DNA from: Hormiphora californensis
Taxonomy: Eukaryota > Ctenophora > Tentaculata > Cydippida > Pleurobrachiidae
Direction: 5' to 3'
Assembly (NCBI GenBank): GCA_020137815.1
Contig: CM035354.1
Location: 7,731,487-7,795,486, forward strand
DNA: 64,000 nt
Below the pieces are notes generated by a model. That model was not told the DNA's origin and ran no database searches. It saw only the letters and a program-made list of their open reading frames with translations. Positions 45,423-57,907 of the stretch are shown one piece after another. Position 1 is the stretch's first letter, and every line of letters begins with the position of its first letter. Both the position numbers and the translations under genes were made by a program.

Positions 45423-47396
45423 TCAGAGTGATTCAAATCGTTCAGTTAGTTCGCGATTGAACACTCCCCACATATTCGTCAGTTGGGCACAGACGAACCC
45501 TATTTTGGATATGTGGTTCTTTATACCGTGACCAACGGTATTCTTCAATACCCTGTATCGCTTCAAGTAACCTATGGTCCTTTCTACGTGGACCCTATAA
45601 CGACTGATCCCCATGCTTTCTGTGGCCTGGGCCCTATCAAATTGGGGTCTTCCTCCCCAGAGACCAGTAGGCATGATAAGGTTAACACCTAAAAATAGAA
45701 AAAAATGTTAACCTCAATCATTATTTTGAGACATCCCCTCGTATATCTCCAACTGGTTAATTTTCTCAGTGGTACTGGTCAGGGTTAAAGAAACTGGCGG
45801 TGATGGATGGTACGGTGGAAGGGCCTAGGAATCGACGGACTGGGCACAGTAACACACTATACGTAGGGTCCCTTTACGGAGGTGTGCTGCTGATATTTCT
45901 ACTTGACGAGGAGGCTATGCCCAACTGAACGAACTTGACAATTTGCACCCAACAAAACCTAAAACTGTTACTTTCTGCCTCAAAAATCGAAACAAGAATA
46001 TCTACATTTAATGTTTCATACTGCTATGTCCAGACTAAACCAAACTCAAGACTCTCTCAAAGGCATAATGTTACCTAGTTCCAGACTCAGAAGCTGACAA
46101 GACAAAAAGCTTGCGTGAGAGTGCCCCAATACAGACCACAAACAGTTAGAATATCAGAGAAATTTTGTTTGATTTTGGTGTAATTTTGAGCGTGATAGTT
46201 TAGCTATACTATCTTTCATACAGACCACAGACTTTATGACAGGTTGCAACACCGTTCTGTCGTGCGGCAGAGTTTGGTACGCTATAACCTAGAGCCACAC
46301 ACACACACACACACACACACTGCTATGTCTCCCTGCAAACCAAATTCGGGGCTGAAAATTGAAATTGCCTTTTACATATTTATATTACTCAAGCATTATT
46401 ATAAAGAACAAATCATTACGTAGTACATTGTGCGCCGCAATGTGGACCACAATTATGTGTACCACACATTTCCTGAAAACGTTTCAATGAAGATAGAAGT
46501 AATGAAGTGATAAATTTTGTGAAGATGCAGTTGGTTGCAGTGTGTATGTGTGCTTCTAATTGGTCCTTGCAATTAAAACGGGTGTATCTATCATGGTGGT
46601 CATGCTACACACAGTCAGTTTATCCGTTGAAGATTTCTAAACTTCTTTTTCCATTCGCCCGAATGGGTAAAAATCCTGGCATTATAAATAAATTTTACCT
46701 GAAGGAAGTAAGTCTGTGATCAGAAATCCTCGGTCAACCATTATCTGATCCCCTTCATTGAACTGCCTCAGGAGATGTGATGAAACAACAATAGCTCGGT
46801 CGGATGAACTGCCTGGGTACGCGTCGCTCATGAAAACAATGGATCCACATGGAGCAACTCCAACGAGAAACTTAACACTGTGGAACCCTGTGGGGATTGT
46901 GGAGGGGTCATTGCGGTCGGGAACATAAGGGGCGATTCAAAACGGACGTCCAGGGATAGGAGTAGCCAATTTCGGGCACCTCTGGAAAGAGGAGGGAGGG
47001 GGTTGATGGAGTTCGGACTGTCCCAGGTTTTGAAGAAAAATTTTACTGGTAAACCAATATTGGTTAACTTAAGTTACATGTGGACGAAATTCGGATAGGG
47101 AGGAGGGTGGGGGTCTGGGAAATTCGAACAGGCTTGGACAGAGGGGAGGGAGGGGGTAAAAACGACCAAAAATCATGGACGTCCTTTTTGAGAAGTTACC
47201 TTTGTAGTCAGAATAAAAGATTCTGCGATCTGCTGGGTTTGAAGGTGGCTCCACCTGCACCTGAAAATAATGATATACAGTCGGACCCCGATTTACCGGG
47301 CCCCGATTTACCGGAACCCCGATTTACCGGGAGGAAAAACTTCCCCCGAGAGAGGAAAGTAACGGTATTTGACCCCGAGAGAGTGATAGCGAGAGG

Positions 47397-47436
<40 letters not shown>

Positions 47437-49315
47437 TAAAAAGGGGTCTGCCAGTGCCAAAAGACCAGGAATTGAAAATCACAGCTAATAGGTACTACTA
47501 ACAATTACCTCAGTACAATCCAAAATTATCCGAACATTTGGATAATCAGCGTAAAATCTGGGTGGCGATGTCTCTTGCGCCCTTCTCAATGATGGTACTT
47601 GATTACTGCTGATGGCCCAGAGTTTGTTATGCATCACATCCATCCATGTTTTCCAAATGCTTGTTACTATACTCTCTGAAACCTGTAAAAACAACAGTTG
47701 TTTTTTAATTTACTCTGATTTACCGGACGAAACCCTCTCCACCGAGAATCCCGGTAAATTATAAATGCACGCAGCAATTTTCGAATTGGAGAATAAAACT
47801 TACGTGGAACTCGGCTGCTAACATGCTATCTGAACAGCCCGCCTTAAACTTTTTCAGGGTAATAAAAAGTTGTGTCGATGTATCTAAGAGAGTGGAGGAT
47901 AAGGATCGATATATCGCTGTCAACATGGTATCACCCGGTGATTGAAGAAACTCCAGCAATAAGTAAAACACTGCTTTATTAGGCAGGCCCGTCTGAGATC
48001 TGATCTGAAATTGAAACGTTGTAAAAAAATAAAATTAAAATAATTCTACCCCATGTTTACCTGAGAGTGAACATTTTAGTCGACACGTCTTTATGGACAG
48101 ATCAGGTTGTAAATTCAGGTTGGTGCCTATACGCATTGCTGCTTTCACCCTAAATTACCCTATGGCCTACCATCTGAATTCTGACCACATCTTACTATTT
48201 GGATCACATGTCAACCACATTCTTGTCACCCAAAATATATATAATATAAACATATATATAAATATCACTGCGCTGGCAAGCGCAAAGGTGACCATATATG
48301 TATACATGATATGGGGGCAAAGGTGTCAGGGTGGGTTATCAAAAGGCCCTTACTTGAGGCGCACCCAATGGGTGCGCTAGTCTCTATTATAATTTGGAGA
48401 TGTCGCGTCGAAGTGGCCGTTCGTTCAGCGGTATTATAGCGACAGACTGCTCCTTCATAAAACACTTTATATGACGAAAGCTGTAAAGCTGTCATTCACA
48501 CCTTTGGAACTTCCGGTGGAAGTTTTTAATATTTTCGAATGACTTTTAACATGCCAGTCCCCATAGTTACCAATTCAGTTGCCATGGCAACCGTGTTATT
48601 GACGTTGAAAGGGGCGAAAAGAACCATCTGGCGAAGCCGGGTGGGTTATCGAAAAGCCCTTACTTGAGGCGCACCCAATGGGTTAGTTTTTGGCATAATA
48701 CTGTGTGATTTTAAATGACTGAGACTGCTCTATCTCAAATTGTGTAAAAACTACGGCATCTTTCGACTTGAAATTTTGGGACACGATAAAACATAATTTC
48801 TCATTTATTCTCCCAGATTTTCAGAAAATTTCCTTGTTCCTGAATGAACTTATTGCCATAAAACCTCCTCCAACTTTACACAGTCATATCTCTGGAGTCT
48901 AATGAGATAGAGAGTTCAGATTTTTAGGAGAGACAGATAAGACGATTTTGAATGTTTTGTCTGCTTTACGATTTGATAACTTGTACCGTCTGTTCACAGG
49001 AACTGTTTAAAGTGATGTAACACGCCCTAATTAGGCCAAATTTAGGTCATTTTACCCCTCAAAGATCACATGTCCAGCTGCTTCTAGTGGGCTAATGAGG
49101 CCTCTTACACGAATTCGTCACGTGTTACTGCAAGGATACCGATCTCCTTTTTCACCTTGACCAATACAAGCAGACATGATCATGGTGTCTGGAAGTGTTA
49201 ACAAACTGTAGAAAACCAGACAGCTGCTGCTCTCTACTTCAATCACTTTCTCGTTATAAGGTCACGTGACTGGAATTGGGATCTCGACATCAGACATGAT
49301 CACAGCGGGAAGAGA

Positions 49316-49402
<87 letters not shown>

Positions 49403-50633
49403 CTTTGTAGACATTGTGATCATGTCTGATGTCGAGATCCCAATTCCAGTCACGTGACCTTATAACGAGAAAGTGATTGAAGTAGAGAGCAGCATCTGTC
49501 TGGTTTTCTAAAGCTTGTTACCACTTCCAGACACCATGATCATGTCTGCTTGGTCAAGGTGAAAAAGGAGAGCGGTATCTTTGCAGTAACACGTGACGAA
49601 TTCGTGTAAGAGGCCTCATTAGCCCACTAGAAGCAGCTGGACATGTGATCTTTGAGGGGTAAAATGACCTAAATTTGGCCTAATTAGGGCGTGTTACATC
49701 ACTTTAAACAGTTCCTGTGAACAGACGGTACAAGTTATCAAATCGTAAAGCAGACAAAACATTCAAAATCGTCTTATCTGTCTCTCCTAAAAATCTGAAC
49801 TCTCTATCTCATTAGACTCCAGAGATATGACTGTGTAAAGTTGGAGGAGGTTTTATGGCAATAAGTTCATTCAGGAACAAGGAAATTTTCTGAAAATCTG
49901 GGAGAATAAATGAGAAATTATGTTTTATCGTGTCCCAAAATTTCAAGTCGAAAGATGCCGTAGTTTTTACACAATTTGAGATAGAGCAGTCTCAGTCATT
50001 TAAAATCACACAGTATCTCTATTATAATTTGGAGATGTTGCGTCGAAGTCGTTCGTTCAGCGGTATCTTAGCGAAAGGCTGCTCCTTCATAAAACATTTC
50101 ATATGACCAAAGCTGTAAAGCTTATCAAATCAAAAAGCCCTTACTTCATGAGGCGCACCCAATGGGTGCGCTAGTATATACATATAAATATATTGCACCC
50201 TTCTAACTTACGTTTTCATCTGACGTTGAATCCGTAATCGCTGATCTAGGGATGTTTCTCCAATTTCTCAATGCCTCGACATGTGTTTTGCATAGTCTTA
50301 GCAAGTCAAAGTGTTTCATATCACCCTTATACATGTCTTGGCATACCCGCAACAGACTGAAACGGTTTTGGTGAAAAAACATTGAATCCGTTTAGTTACT
50401 GTGTATGCAGTAGTAGACAGTAGTAGACACATAGCGTTGAGTGTAAACACCATGTATCAATACATGTGTTAGTACCTGAATAGAAGACTGGATATGGGCT
50501 CATGCTGTTCCACTTGCTGCCATTGCCTTCCGTATTTGGACAGTATTCTTCTGCCATCACTCACCGCTTTAGACGGGATTCTAAATATCCCCGGATTGCT
50601 GCAACCCGGTATGGGACATCTTTTGCCGACCAT
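45423..50633 (-). CDS. THAP-domain DDE transposase
   Basis: Exons 50476-50633, 50212-50356, 47804-48004, 47519-47692, 47200-47260, 46699-46887 and 45423-45688 are all in phase, giving 397 aa. The THAP-type C2CH finger is formed by CPIPGC near residue 6 and CKTH in exon 2, and should bind transposon ends. The DDE_Tnp_4 (IS5/PIF) core follows: RSQTGLPNKAVFYLLLEFL, a helix-turn-helix-like FHVSESIVTSIWKTW, first Asp in IILDCTE, VKFLVGVAPCGSIVFMSDAY, second Asp in MVDRGFLI, and the Glu in YRVHVERTIGYLKRYRVL. No stop or frameshift was found. The 2.2 kb intron 2 carries MITE A copy 2. Confidence 0.88.
46015..46325 (+). repeat. Copy of the LINE-associated flank ending in (CA)n
   Basis: Nearly identical to 60545-60840. 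It begins with CCAGACTAAACCAAACTCAA, contains ACAGGTTGCAACACCGTTCT and ends in GAGCCACACACACA. Here the (CA)n is only about 22 bp and no LINE coding sequence follows. It lies in a transposase intron. Confidence 0.9.
47278..47340 (+). repeat. CAGTCGGACCCCGATTTA repeat end
   Basis: TACAGTCGGACCCCGATTTA followed by repeated CCCCGATTTACCGG. The same 18-mer after TA begins a repeat at 56314. The form resembles pogo/Tigger-type terminal repeats. Confidence 0.6.
48330..48690. repeat. Palindrome-bearing repeat family (left set)
   Basis: Contains GCGCACCCAATGGGTGCGC at about 48359-48377, TCTCTATTATAATTTGGAGA, GCTCCTTCATAAAACAC, and a second copy of the GGGTGGGTTATC..CCCTTACTTGAGGCGCACCC segment with GCCATGGCAACCGTGTTATT. 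The family recurs inverted at 50080-50800, and a piece of it is in the lipase intron near 36428. Confidence 0.8.
48701..50013. mobile_element. Long-palindrome MITE, family A, copy 2
   Basis: Same termini (CTGTGTGATTTTAAATGACT and complement) and TA flanks (48699-48700, 50014-50015) as copy 1 at 1321-2639. Arms of about 600 bp surround a (GA)n at about 49315-49399. It is inserted within another repeat: the TCTCTATTATAATTTGGAGA sequence resumes right after its right end. Confidence 0.92.
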
Positions 50634-50800
50634 TATACCTACTAAAGGATGGGCAAGTGTAATACAAGGATGGGCTAGTGAAAAACCCATTGGGTGCGCC
50701 TCAAGAAATAGCTTTTTGATAACCCACCCGGCTTCGCCGCATGGTTCTTTTCCCCCCTTTCAACGTCAATAACACGGTTGCCATGGCAACATGGCAACTC
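50080..50800. repeat. Palindrome-bearing repeat family (right set)
   Basis: 50080-50175 carries GCTCCTTCATAAAACA and GCGCACCCAATGGGTGCGC again. 50690-50800 is the reverse complement of 48560-48690. The THAP exons of the transposase lie between these copies. Confidence 0.8.
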
Positions 50801-51661
50801 TGAGTTGCCAACTCAATTGGCAACTATGGGGACTGAGTTGTCAAATACATTCAAAAATATTAACAAACTTTCATGGGTAATAATGGAAGAACCAATACAA
50901 ATCATCACAATACAATCCGCCACAATTGTGAGTTTGACAACCAAGCGGCATTGCATGGAGATAGCTATAGAAATTGAGGCAAGAAAGGAGATAGTCGATA
51001 AAGAAAGAGAGATAATTTTAGAGTTCGATCATTTGTTGTATGCTAGATCCTATGAGGTGTCGAGATCTGATCGTATCTATCTCTTTTGAGCGGCTTTGTG
51101 AATTGTGTATTGATAGGTCTCCGGGATTCCTACTGCAGTTGGGAATCGAGAGCCGCCCCTTCCTCCTCTCGCACTGAAATGAGAAAGTAATGGTATTGCT
51201 CACTAATACATGAAGGATACTGCACTAAGCATTAGTCCAGATATTACGGATACTCCATACAGCAGGATGATTAAGACCGCAGCCAGATTTAATTTTAGCC
51301 TGCTCCGGAATATTACGATTATTCGAGACCCTCATGGGGCCCGAGGCCTAGTAATGCACCTAATCTTTGCCCAATTCTAAACGCAAGTTCATCATCTAGT
51401 TTCTCATCCTTCACCATAATCCCATCATTACATCCCCTATACTCAGTACTCACGAATCTCGAATATTAACGGAATTGCAGAAGACTTGTAAAAGGTGTCG
51501 AGTAGTCGTAATGAGGCGGCAAATGTGGGATCTTTCCGTACCGGGATGCGGATACGTGGGGGTTTCTCAGACCAAATGTAGAAAACTGCTTCCTCTACCC
51601 CTAAAATTAAAGTGTGGGGGTTATCGGAATATTAGTGAAATCGCTGCGCTTCGAAGGAGCT
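50801..51661. other. Spacer between the two transposon genes
   Basis: Plus-strand open frames of 60-100 codons occur (50778-51089, 51475-51699; the latter is Cys- and Arg-rich) but match nothing recognised and lack splice support. This spacer should contain the 3' end of the YqaJ gene and the promoter of the transposase. Confidence 0.4.
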
Positions 51662-52672
51662 TTATAGGAGCTGCACTGCTTGAATCGGAACACAGTTAAA
51701 TATTTTAGCAGGCTGTAGAATGGCCCCTTCCATCTGTTTGTATAATTCAATTTCGTATCTGCCCAGTGCAAGACAATCAGTAGCAAGCACTACAGAAAGT
51801 GAATTTGGTTCTGTTAGTACTGGTTGAATTGGGAGTTATGCTACATCTTCTCTCACCGACCTAAGCAATAGATTTGCCCCTGTATCTGAAACCAATAGCT
51901 ATCAGTTCGATCCATCTCGACTGTGGTTGCGTTTGCACATAAACCCTTCAACCCTGTCACTTTAACCATACGATCACTCCCAATTCCAGCTCGTGATCTT
52001 CGGAACCTCTCGAGTTCTTCAAGTGCAGATTTGCCCTGCATGGTGTACGGGCACTTGATTTCGAGAACTCTGCCGTCGGGAAGTAGTCCGTCCGGCGAGG
52101 CTGCTATGCATGGGTAGTCCTGGTGGATGTGAAGACCAGTCTCTTCAACCTGAAAACAATATTTTTGGCATTATGTTGTAATACAACGCTGAGTTTTCCT
52201 GTCTAGTTAAGCTGTGAAGAAAACATATCATGGCATAGAAAGTGGACCACACAAACAGTTCAGAACAAATATCTTTAATTTAGTAGCATAACAATGTGTG
52301 CCACACATTTTCTGAAAATGTGCTAATACATTGATTTATGAAGAAGCAGCGGTTGTTTCGGTTTGATCAAATTATTAAACTATGACCCCTAGATTATAGT
52401 GATAACTCACTGTCACATTATACTGCTCTTCATAGTCTCGCCTCGCAACTGGCTCATGTGTTTTACCCCACTGTATCGAAGTTATCCGTCTTAGATCTCG
52501 CTGGTCTACAAGAAGCCGCTTTACATCTGCTTTCAGTGACAAACCTAGGAAGAGTATGAAATTTTAATGGATCAGTCCATATTTTATGCTTTAAATGATG
52601 GCTCAAAATGCTCTAAATTACAAAAATAACTAACCGAGATCGACAGGTCTAGGTAGATTCTTTTACTTAGTT

Positions 52673-52709
<37 letters not shown>

Positions 52710-52712
52710 AGA

Positions 52713-52766
<54 letters not shown>

Positions 52767-54911
52767 TCGAGTTTATACTATGTGGGAGTGACTCTACTTC
52801 TTATACTACTGTAAGCAAACAATGTAATAAATCAGATCTAAATTTTAGAGTTCTCTCTGAAAACAGAAACCTAAATGTAATTACGTGGTGCATATGGTGC
52901 GTTCTCCGCCAGTCCAATCAAGTCCTTGAAGCGGCTGGAGGTAAATCTAAACCTCCTTAGGCTGCAAAACAGCACATTGTCAAACTGCCCGGTGGTAGCC
53001 ACACTGATTTCATTTATATCTTGCTGTGTGATGGTCCATCGCGATATTTTAACCTCCACTTCTTCTGCAGAGTCGGCTGTAATAATTTGTATTACCTAGC
53101 CAACCTTTTCATCGAGATATATATCAATGCGCTGGCAAGCACAAAGGTGGCCCCATCCCCTCCCCCCGGAAAAGTGGGCCCGCTTGCCGACAGCGTATAC
53201 AGATATAAACATTTCGAATTTTTAGCCCATGGCACTTTTCAACCCCTACTAACTCCGGAACCAGATAAGCTAGGAAGCTGAAATTTGGCACTAAGAAGCT
53301 TCACATAGACCTCTACTGACGTTAAAAATTTGAAGTGCCTAGCTCGTTCCGGTCGCAAGTTATGACACCACCCCCAAAACAGAAAATTCAGTGTGGGGAT
53401 AAGGAGATATAGACGCTTCACTGTGTAGACCGAACCATACTAGCATAGAGACTTGAACTAAGTTTTATCTGTTAGGGAATCGTTTGGCGCACAATAACAT
53501 ATGTACAAGTTTGATTGTTTGATTGTTAGCATGATACTAACCGAGGTTGTAAACACGTTTTAAGTTGAGATGGTTCCACTGAGTACCTGGTACCAATGTT
53601 GAGGGAGTCGCCATTGTGAAAAGTTTTAATCCATTAGCAGGTAAAACTTCATTTAACTTTGAAACAAACTGCACCTGTCCAACTTCCCAGTTTGGTACCT
53701 TCACTTGCCCGTGTATATCAACAAATTGCCTTAAAAAATTAGATATCTTTAAATATATGATATTGACGATCTTATCTATTATTCCGTGGAATAAACCACA
53801 TTTTTATAGCTGAAGACGTGATACACAGTGATCTCGAAAGCTTCTGTCAATTCATTTGATTTAGTACCATTATACATATCGTTGTCTACATTAAACTAAC
53901 GGTAAGTGTAGAGCGAATAGATCTTTTTTGTTCTGATCCCAGTTTTTCTGCGTCTGTTCTTCAACTGTCAACAGCTGTACATCTTGGCCAGGATTCAGGA
54001 CTGGTCTTCTAAAGTTATGCGACACTGAAATGATATAAACAAGTAAGTATTGGAACACGAGCTATATGGAGATATAAAAAACATAAATAATGCAGGTTTC
54101 TCTAACCGCCAGGACATCTATAGGGCTTTATGGACTGAAACCTACATACATGTATTATGAAATAGCGTCCAAAATACCAAAGCTGTATCTACAGCCCAAA
54201 CTTAATTTTAAAAGTTATTAATTAATGATATCGAATAACGAACCATCTGTCCGTGAAACTTGATTAGCTCCATGTAAAAGGGTGGCAGCCTTATGCCAGC
54301 ACTGAACCGTTGCAAGTCGGCATGAGCAGTATGCTGAAGATATTCCGAGGTTTCCGTTAAACGTGATCTGAGGAAAGATTTTTAGACAATGAATTAATTA
54401 CATAGTCATATATAGTCATTGAAAAATGTTATTTTCTCAACTGAACCCCAGCTCAGCTCAGTGTGCCCAGTGCCCACTGCCCACACGACTATCTCAATAT
54501 TTCTCTCCAATCGTTTGTAGAGGAAACCATTGTAAACCCCTACCTCAACATTGTGAAGTGTCGTATTAGAATGAGAGCTCAGTACTGTAGCCGTCAGCCG
54601 TTTTGTTGAAGGGTTATACGAACAAACTTGAACATGTCCAGCCAAGTACAGCTGAAATGGTTAGATAAAAGCCCAGGGGGATGAGGAATGATGATTCAGT
54701 AATGCGGGGCAAGAGAAGTGGGAATGGGGGGGGGGGGGCGGGGGTCGGGGTTGAAGGGAGTCAGTAGGGGGTGAGAGGAGTTAAATTTGGTCATTTGCCT
54801 AGGCTCTCTAGTACTATAAGAAAAGCTAAAATTACCGATTGTCCTTTATTGAAAGAGTAATCATATCCTTGGAAGTAGTTGGAAATCTGGGATATCCGGA
54901 TGAGCATCGTC
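51662..54911 (-). CDS. SWIM zinc-finger, YqaJ-type nuclease of a DNA transposon (5' end unresolved)
   Basis: Exons 54836-54911, 54544-54651, 54244-54367, 53901-54024, 53542-53729, 52885-53064, 52411-52544, 51861-52149 and 51662-51789. All phases are compatible and there is no internal stop, giving 450 codons. The N-terminal part has YFQGYDYSFNKGQSLYLAGH and a SWIM finger C-x-C-x8-C-x-H (AYCSCRLATVQCWHKAATLL). The C-terminal part is a YqaJ/lambda-exonuclease fold: GQFDNVLFCSLRRFRFTSSR, IQWGKTHEPVARRDYEEQYN, catalytic Asp in CIAASPDGLL, Glu-x-Lys in VLEIKCPYT, and SYWFQIQGQ. The stretch after the last motif is atypical. The first visible exon needs two bases from an upstream exon. A start-like ATG in exon 53542-53729 is internal because the preceding exon joins in phase. 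Confidence 0.85.
52673..52762. repeat. (GA)n microsatellite
   Basis: GA run with a few GGGA interruptions, in an intron of the YqaJ gene. Confidence 0.95.
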
Positions 54912-54995
54912 CTAAATACTAATGAAACAGAAAGAGTGATATATTTCTCTGCAAAAAGGGTTAGAACTAGGAAATGACATATATAATATACTATA

Positions 54996-55121
54996 CCAAA
55001 AAACAAAGGAAATTTGTTAGGAACACCCGTCGCCTTTTGTCGATACTTGACGCTGCGGGAAATACACCCATTTAATCTGAGCTACTTATTATAGGTATAG
55101 TTGTGTACACGCACACACACA

Positions 55122-55208
<87 letters not shown>

Positions 55209-55314
55209 ACACACTCGTCCTCGCGTCTTGGTCTGACGAAGGGTGCATTTCCCGCAGCGTCAAGTATCGACAAACGGCCACGGGTGTTCCAAACAAATTT
55301 CCTTTGTTTTTTGG
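54996..55314. mobile_element. MITE with (TC)n centre
   Basis: CCAAAAAACAAAGGAAATTT and its complement bound arms of about 85 bp. They include GTCGATACTTGACGCTGCGG and its inverted copy. The centre is a (TC)n run at about 55122-55207. Confidence 0.85.
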
Positions 55315-57652
55315 TCTAGTTTCTCAGGATTTTTGTATACAGGTATCATAAATATGCAAATTACAGCTAAACTTAAACCAGTTTATACCGATATTCGTAA
55401 AATTTTACATAAATTATGCATAATTAATGACTTTCCATATCAAATCAAGATTTTATATAGCCTATTACACGTAGAATATTCGATTTATGGGAGGTCTTCC
55501 CCAGGACAAAAAGCTCTAAATCCAGCCGTTTTCGCTCTATATGTTTTGCAAAAATGTGGTGCGTATGTTTGGGACCCCCCTCGTAACTTTTGAACGGAAC
55601 GATCGATCGCGATCCACTTGAAATTTTGAACACTAATAGATATTAGGCATTAGCTTTACATACAAAATTTCAGCTTCCTAGCTTGTTGGGAACATGGTTT
55701 AATAGGCGCTCAAAAAGGGCGAAAGTTGCATCCGTATGGTATACTGCACTAGCCCCGAATCGGGCGAAATTAAATTTTCCTTGCCTGAGTTTTTCCTTTC
55801 AGATTTGATCTTATAATGTTCTAGGATGACCTTAGAATGGGTGGGATGGTTTTTTCATTGCTGGGGGCTTTGTCCCCAGACCCCCTTTAGGCCACGGGGC
55901 ACTTGCCAGTGCAGTGATACATATTGTATTTGAAAACTAACTTAATTGGTAGAGATAATTAAATGTCCACCGCTACCTGCTACACAACTGCTCATGCTCC
56001 TTCATAAACTCTCCCTTTCTAAAAATAGATCATTTGTAACCAGGAAAAATACAAAATATTTGTATAACCGGATATAATTCTTCGTTATCGTAACATCTAA
56101 ACACAATTCTTTACGGCAATTGTATAGAAGATAGGCTGAGGTGCAATACACGATGAAGTGCAAGTAGGCTAACAAATGGTCCTATTTGCTATAGAAGATA
56201 TTCTTCTAACTTCCGTTTGATACAGCGGCACCCATTCCGTTTCAAGCATCTTTGGCATCTCGGCATTTTCTGAAAAAATTGTTTTGTTTAAACCCTTTTT
56301 ACATCTTACTACAGTCGGACCCCGATTTAGTGGCATCCTCGGGGGAAAAAATCCTGCCACTAAATCGGGGTGCCACTAAATCGGGTTCAAATAATGTTAA
56401 TTTTCGTATATCGGGGGAATAAAATCCTGCCACTAAATCGGGGGCCACATGATCACATTGGAGGATCTGATCCCCTCACCCATGGATCGGATCACATTAT
56501 TGGGATCTGATCTCACATCACGACTGCCCCTGTCATGGTCACTTAGAGGTAGAGAGATTAGAGAGCACGGCCACAGTCAATGAAGTTTTTTCTAGATTTG
56601 CGATCGATACGATCGCCCCAGTTTCTAGTTTCAACGGGTGCTCTACTTCAACGGACTTTCTAGTTCACAAAAATCTAATACTTACCCATCTTCCTTTATT
56701 AAAGTTAAATTCAATGAGGGAAATTCCCAATTCACGCTCAAGGTCACACTTGTTGAAGTATTTCCGCTGGGTCCGCGTGCTAAAACGTGATTGAAGATGA
56801 GCTAACGGCTAACGCCTAACAAATCTTAATTAAAAGATAGGAATGAGTGGCATGGTAGTGAGGATTGTGATGACCTATCCACACGTGCAAATAGAGGGGG
56901 GGTTGCAAAGGTGGTGCCCTGGGTGGCTGGGGGGGGGTGTTTGTCGCGTGTCCCTGTGTGTGTTTTGGGGCCGCCATGATCGCCAAAGCTATTCTACCTA
57001 CGTACCCCATTTATTCTCTACACAGCTACAATTCTACGGATCTTTATCACCTGATTATACATGTTATTCAGCGGGATTTCCCTTGATCTGTATCACCAGC
57101 ACTCTACCACTACCAACCTCCATATTCTTTACTCCGACATGGAGAGACTAAGAGTGAGAGGGGGAGAGATACATAGAGACGGGTGGGGGCCTGTTGTAGG
57201 ACTTCAATGGGCTTTCCAGTCTTAATTAAAAGATGCAAATGAGTGGCGTGGTGGTGATGACCATCCTAGCACGGTTGCCAAGGAGGTTTCATAGCCCCCT
57301 ACGCAGCGGGTGATTGAAGGCTGCACATGCGGGTTGGTGCAGCAGGTGGGAGGGCCGAGGGGTGCTCCTAGGTGAGGGGAGTGTGGGGATTCGGGTCAAC
57401 GGGTACTCTACTTCAACGGGCTTTCTAGTGGCATTATATGAATTGTACACTGTACCGCAGTCGAACCCATATTTTCACTCCTATAAGCATTATCAATGAT
57501 ATACTACCAATTACTTAATATATATATATCTTACAATCACGTCAATTACTATCCCTTACTTACTTTAAATACAAGGTTCTCCTGATAACTTTATATCTTC
57601 CATTTCTGGTATAACGTAGAAAGTTCTGCTTTTTCCAGTTAGGCCCCAATTC
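55315..57652. other. Repeat-rich region with two exon-like segments
   Basis: 56314-56450 begins TACAGTCGGACCCCGATTTA and repeats CTGCCACTAAATCGGGG. 56440-56515 is a fragment of the foldback satellite (CCCATGGATCGGATCACATT). Segments around AATTAAAAGAT..GAGTGG (56826, 57224) and CTCTACTTCAACGG (56640, 57405) occur twice. On the minus strand about 56695-56788 reads RTQRKYFNKCDLERELGISL between a TTTTAG acceptor and a GTAAGT donor and may be a transposon exon. No complete gene is seen. Confidence 0.45.
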
Positions 57653-57659
57653 CTATAAT

Positions 57660-57670
57660 AGTAAGGAATA

Positions 57671-57730
<60 letters not shown>

Positions 57731-57790
57731 GAGATAGAGAGATAGAGATAGAGAGAGAGAGAAAGAGGGAGAAAGAGAGAGAAAGAAAGA
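57660..57790. repeat. (GA)n microsatellite
   Basis: GA run with GATA and GAAA variants. Confidence 0.95.
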
Positions 57791-57907
57791 GAGATCCCAT
57801 CCTTCTAGGGCGGGTTCAGATCGTGATGTGATCCGATCCCCAAAAGTGTCACCAATGGAATAGTATAGGATGTTAGATTGGATTCTCATTAGCAAAAATA
57901 TACTCAC

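Larger units (their letters stand above)
45423..54911 (-). mobile_element. THAP-DDE / SWIM-YqaJ DNA transposon (ISL2EU or PIF-Harbinger-like)
   Basis: Two adjacent minus-strand genes whose exons all join in phase: a SWIM-YqaJ nuclease (51662-54911, possibly with further 5' exons) followed by a THAP-DDE transposase (45423-50633). Pairing of an IS5/PIF-type transposase with a YqaJ exonuclease is known for eukaryotic ISL2EU elements. Terminal inverted repeats and target duplications were not found. Introns contain younger repeats: MITE A at 48701-50013, the GCGCACCCAATGGGTGCGC repeats, and (GA)n. Confidence 0.7.

Noticed and set aside
47278-47760. A complete pogo-like element between CAGTCGGACCCCGATTTA and CCCGGTAAATTATA.
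   Set aside because: The right end does not mirror the left terminus, and the interval includes a transposase exon.
53542-53729. ATG opening MATPSTLVPGTQWNHL as the start of a separate YqaJ gene.
   Set aside because: The exon is open upstream to an acceptor and joins the previous exon in phase, so the ATG is internal.
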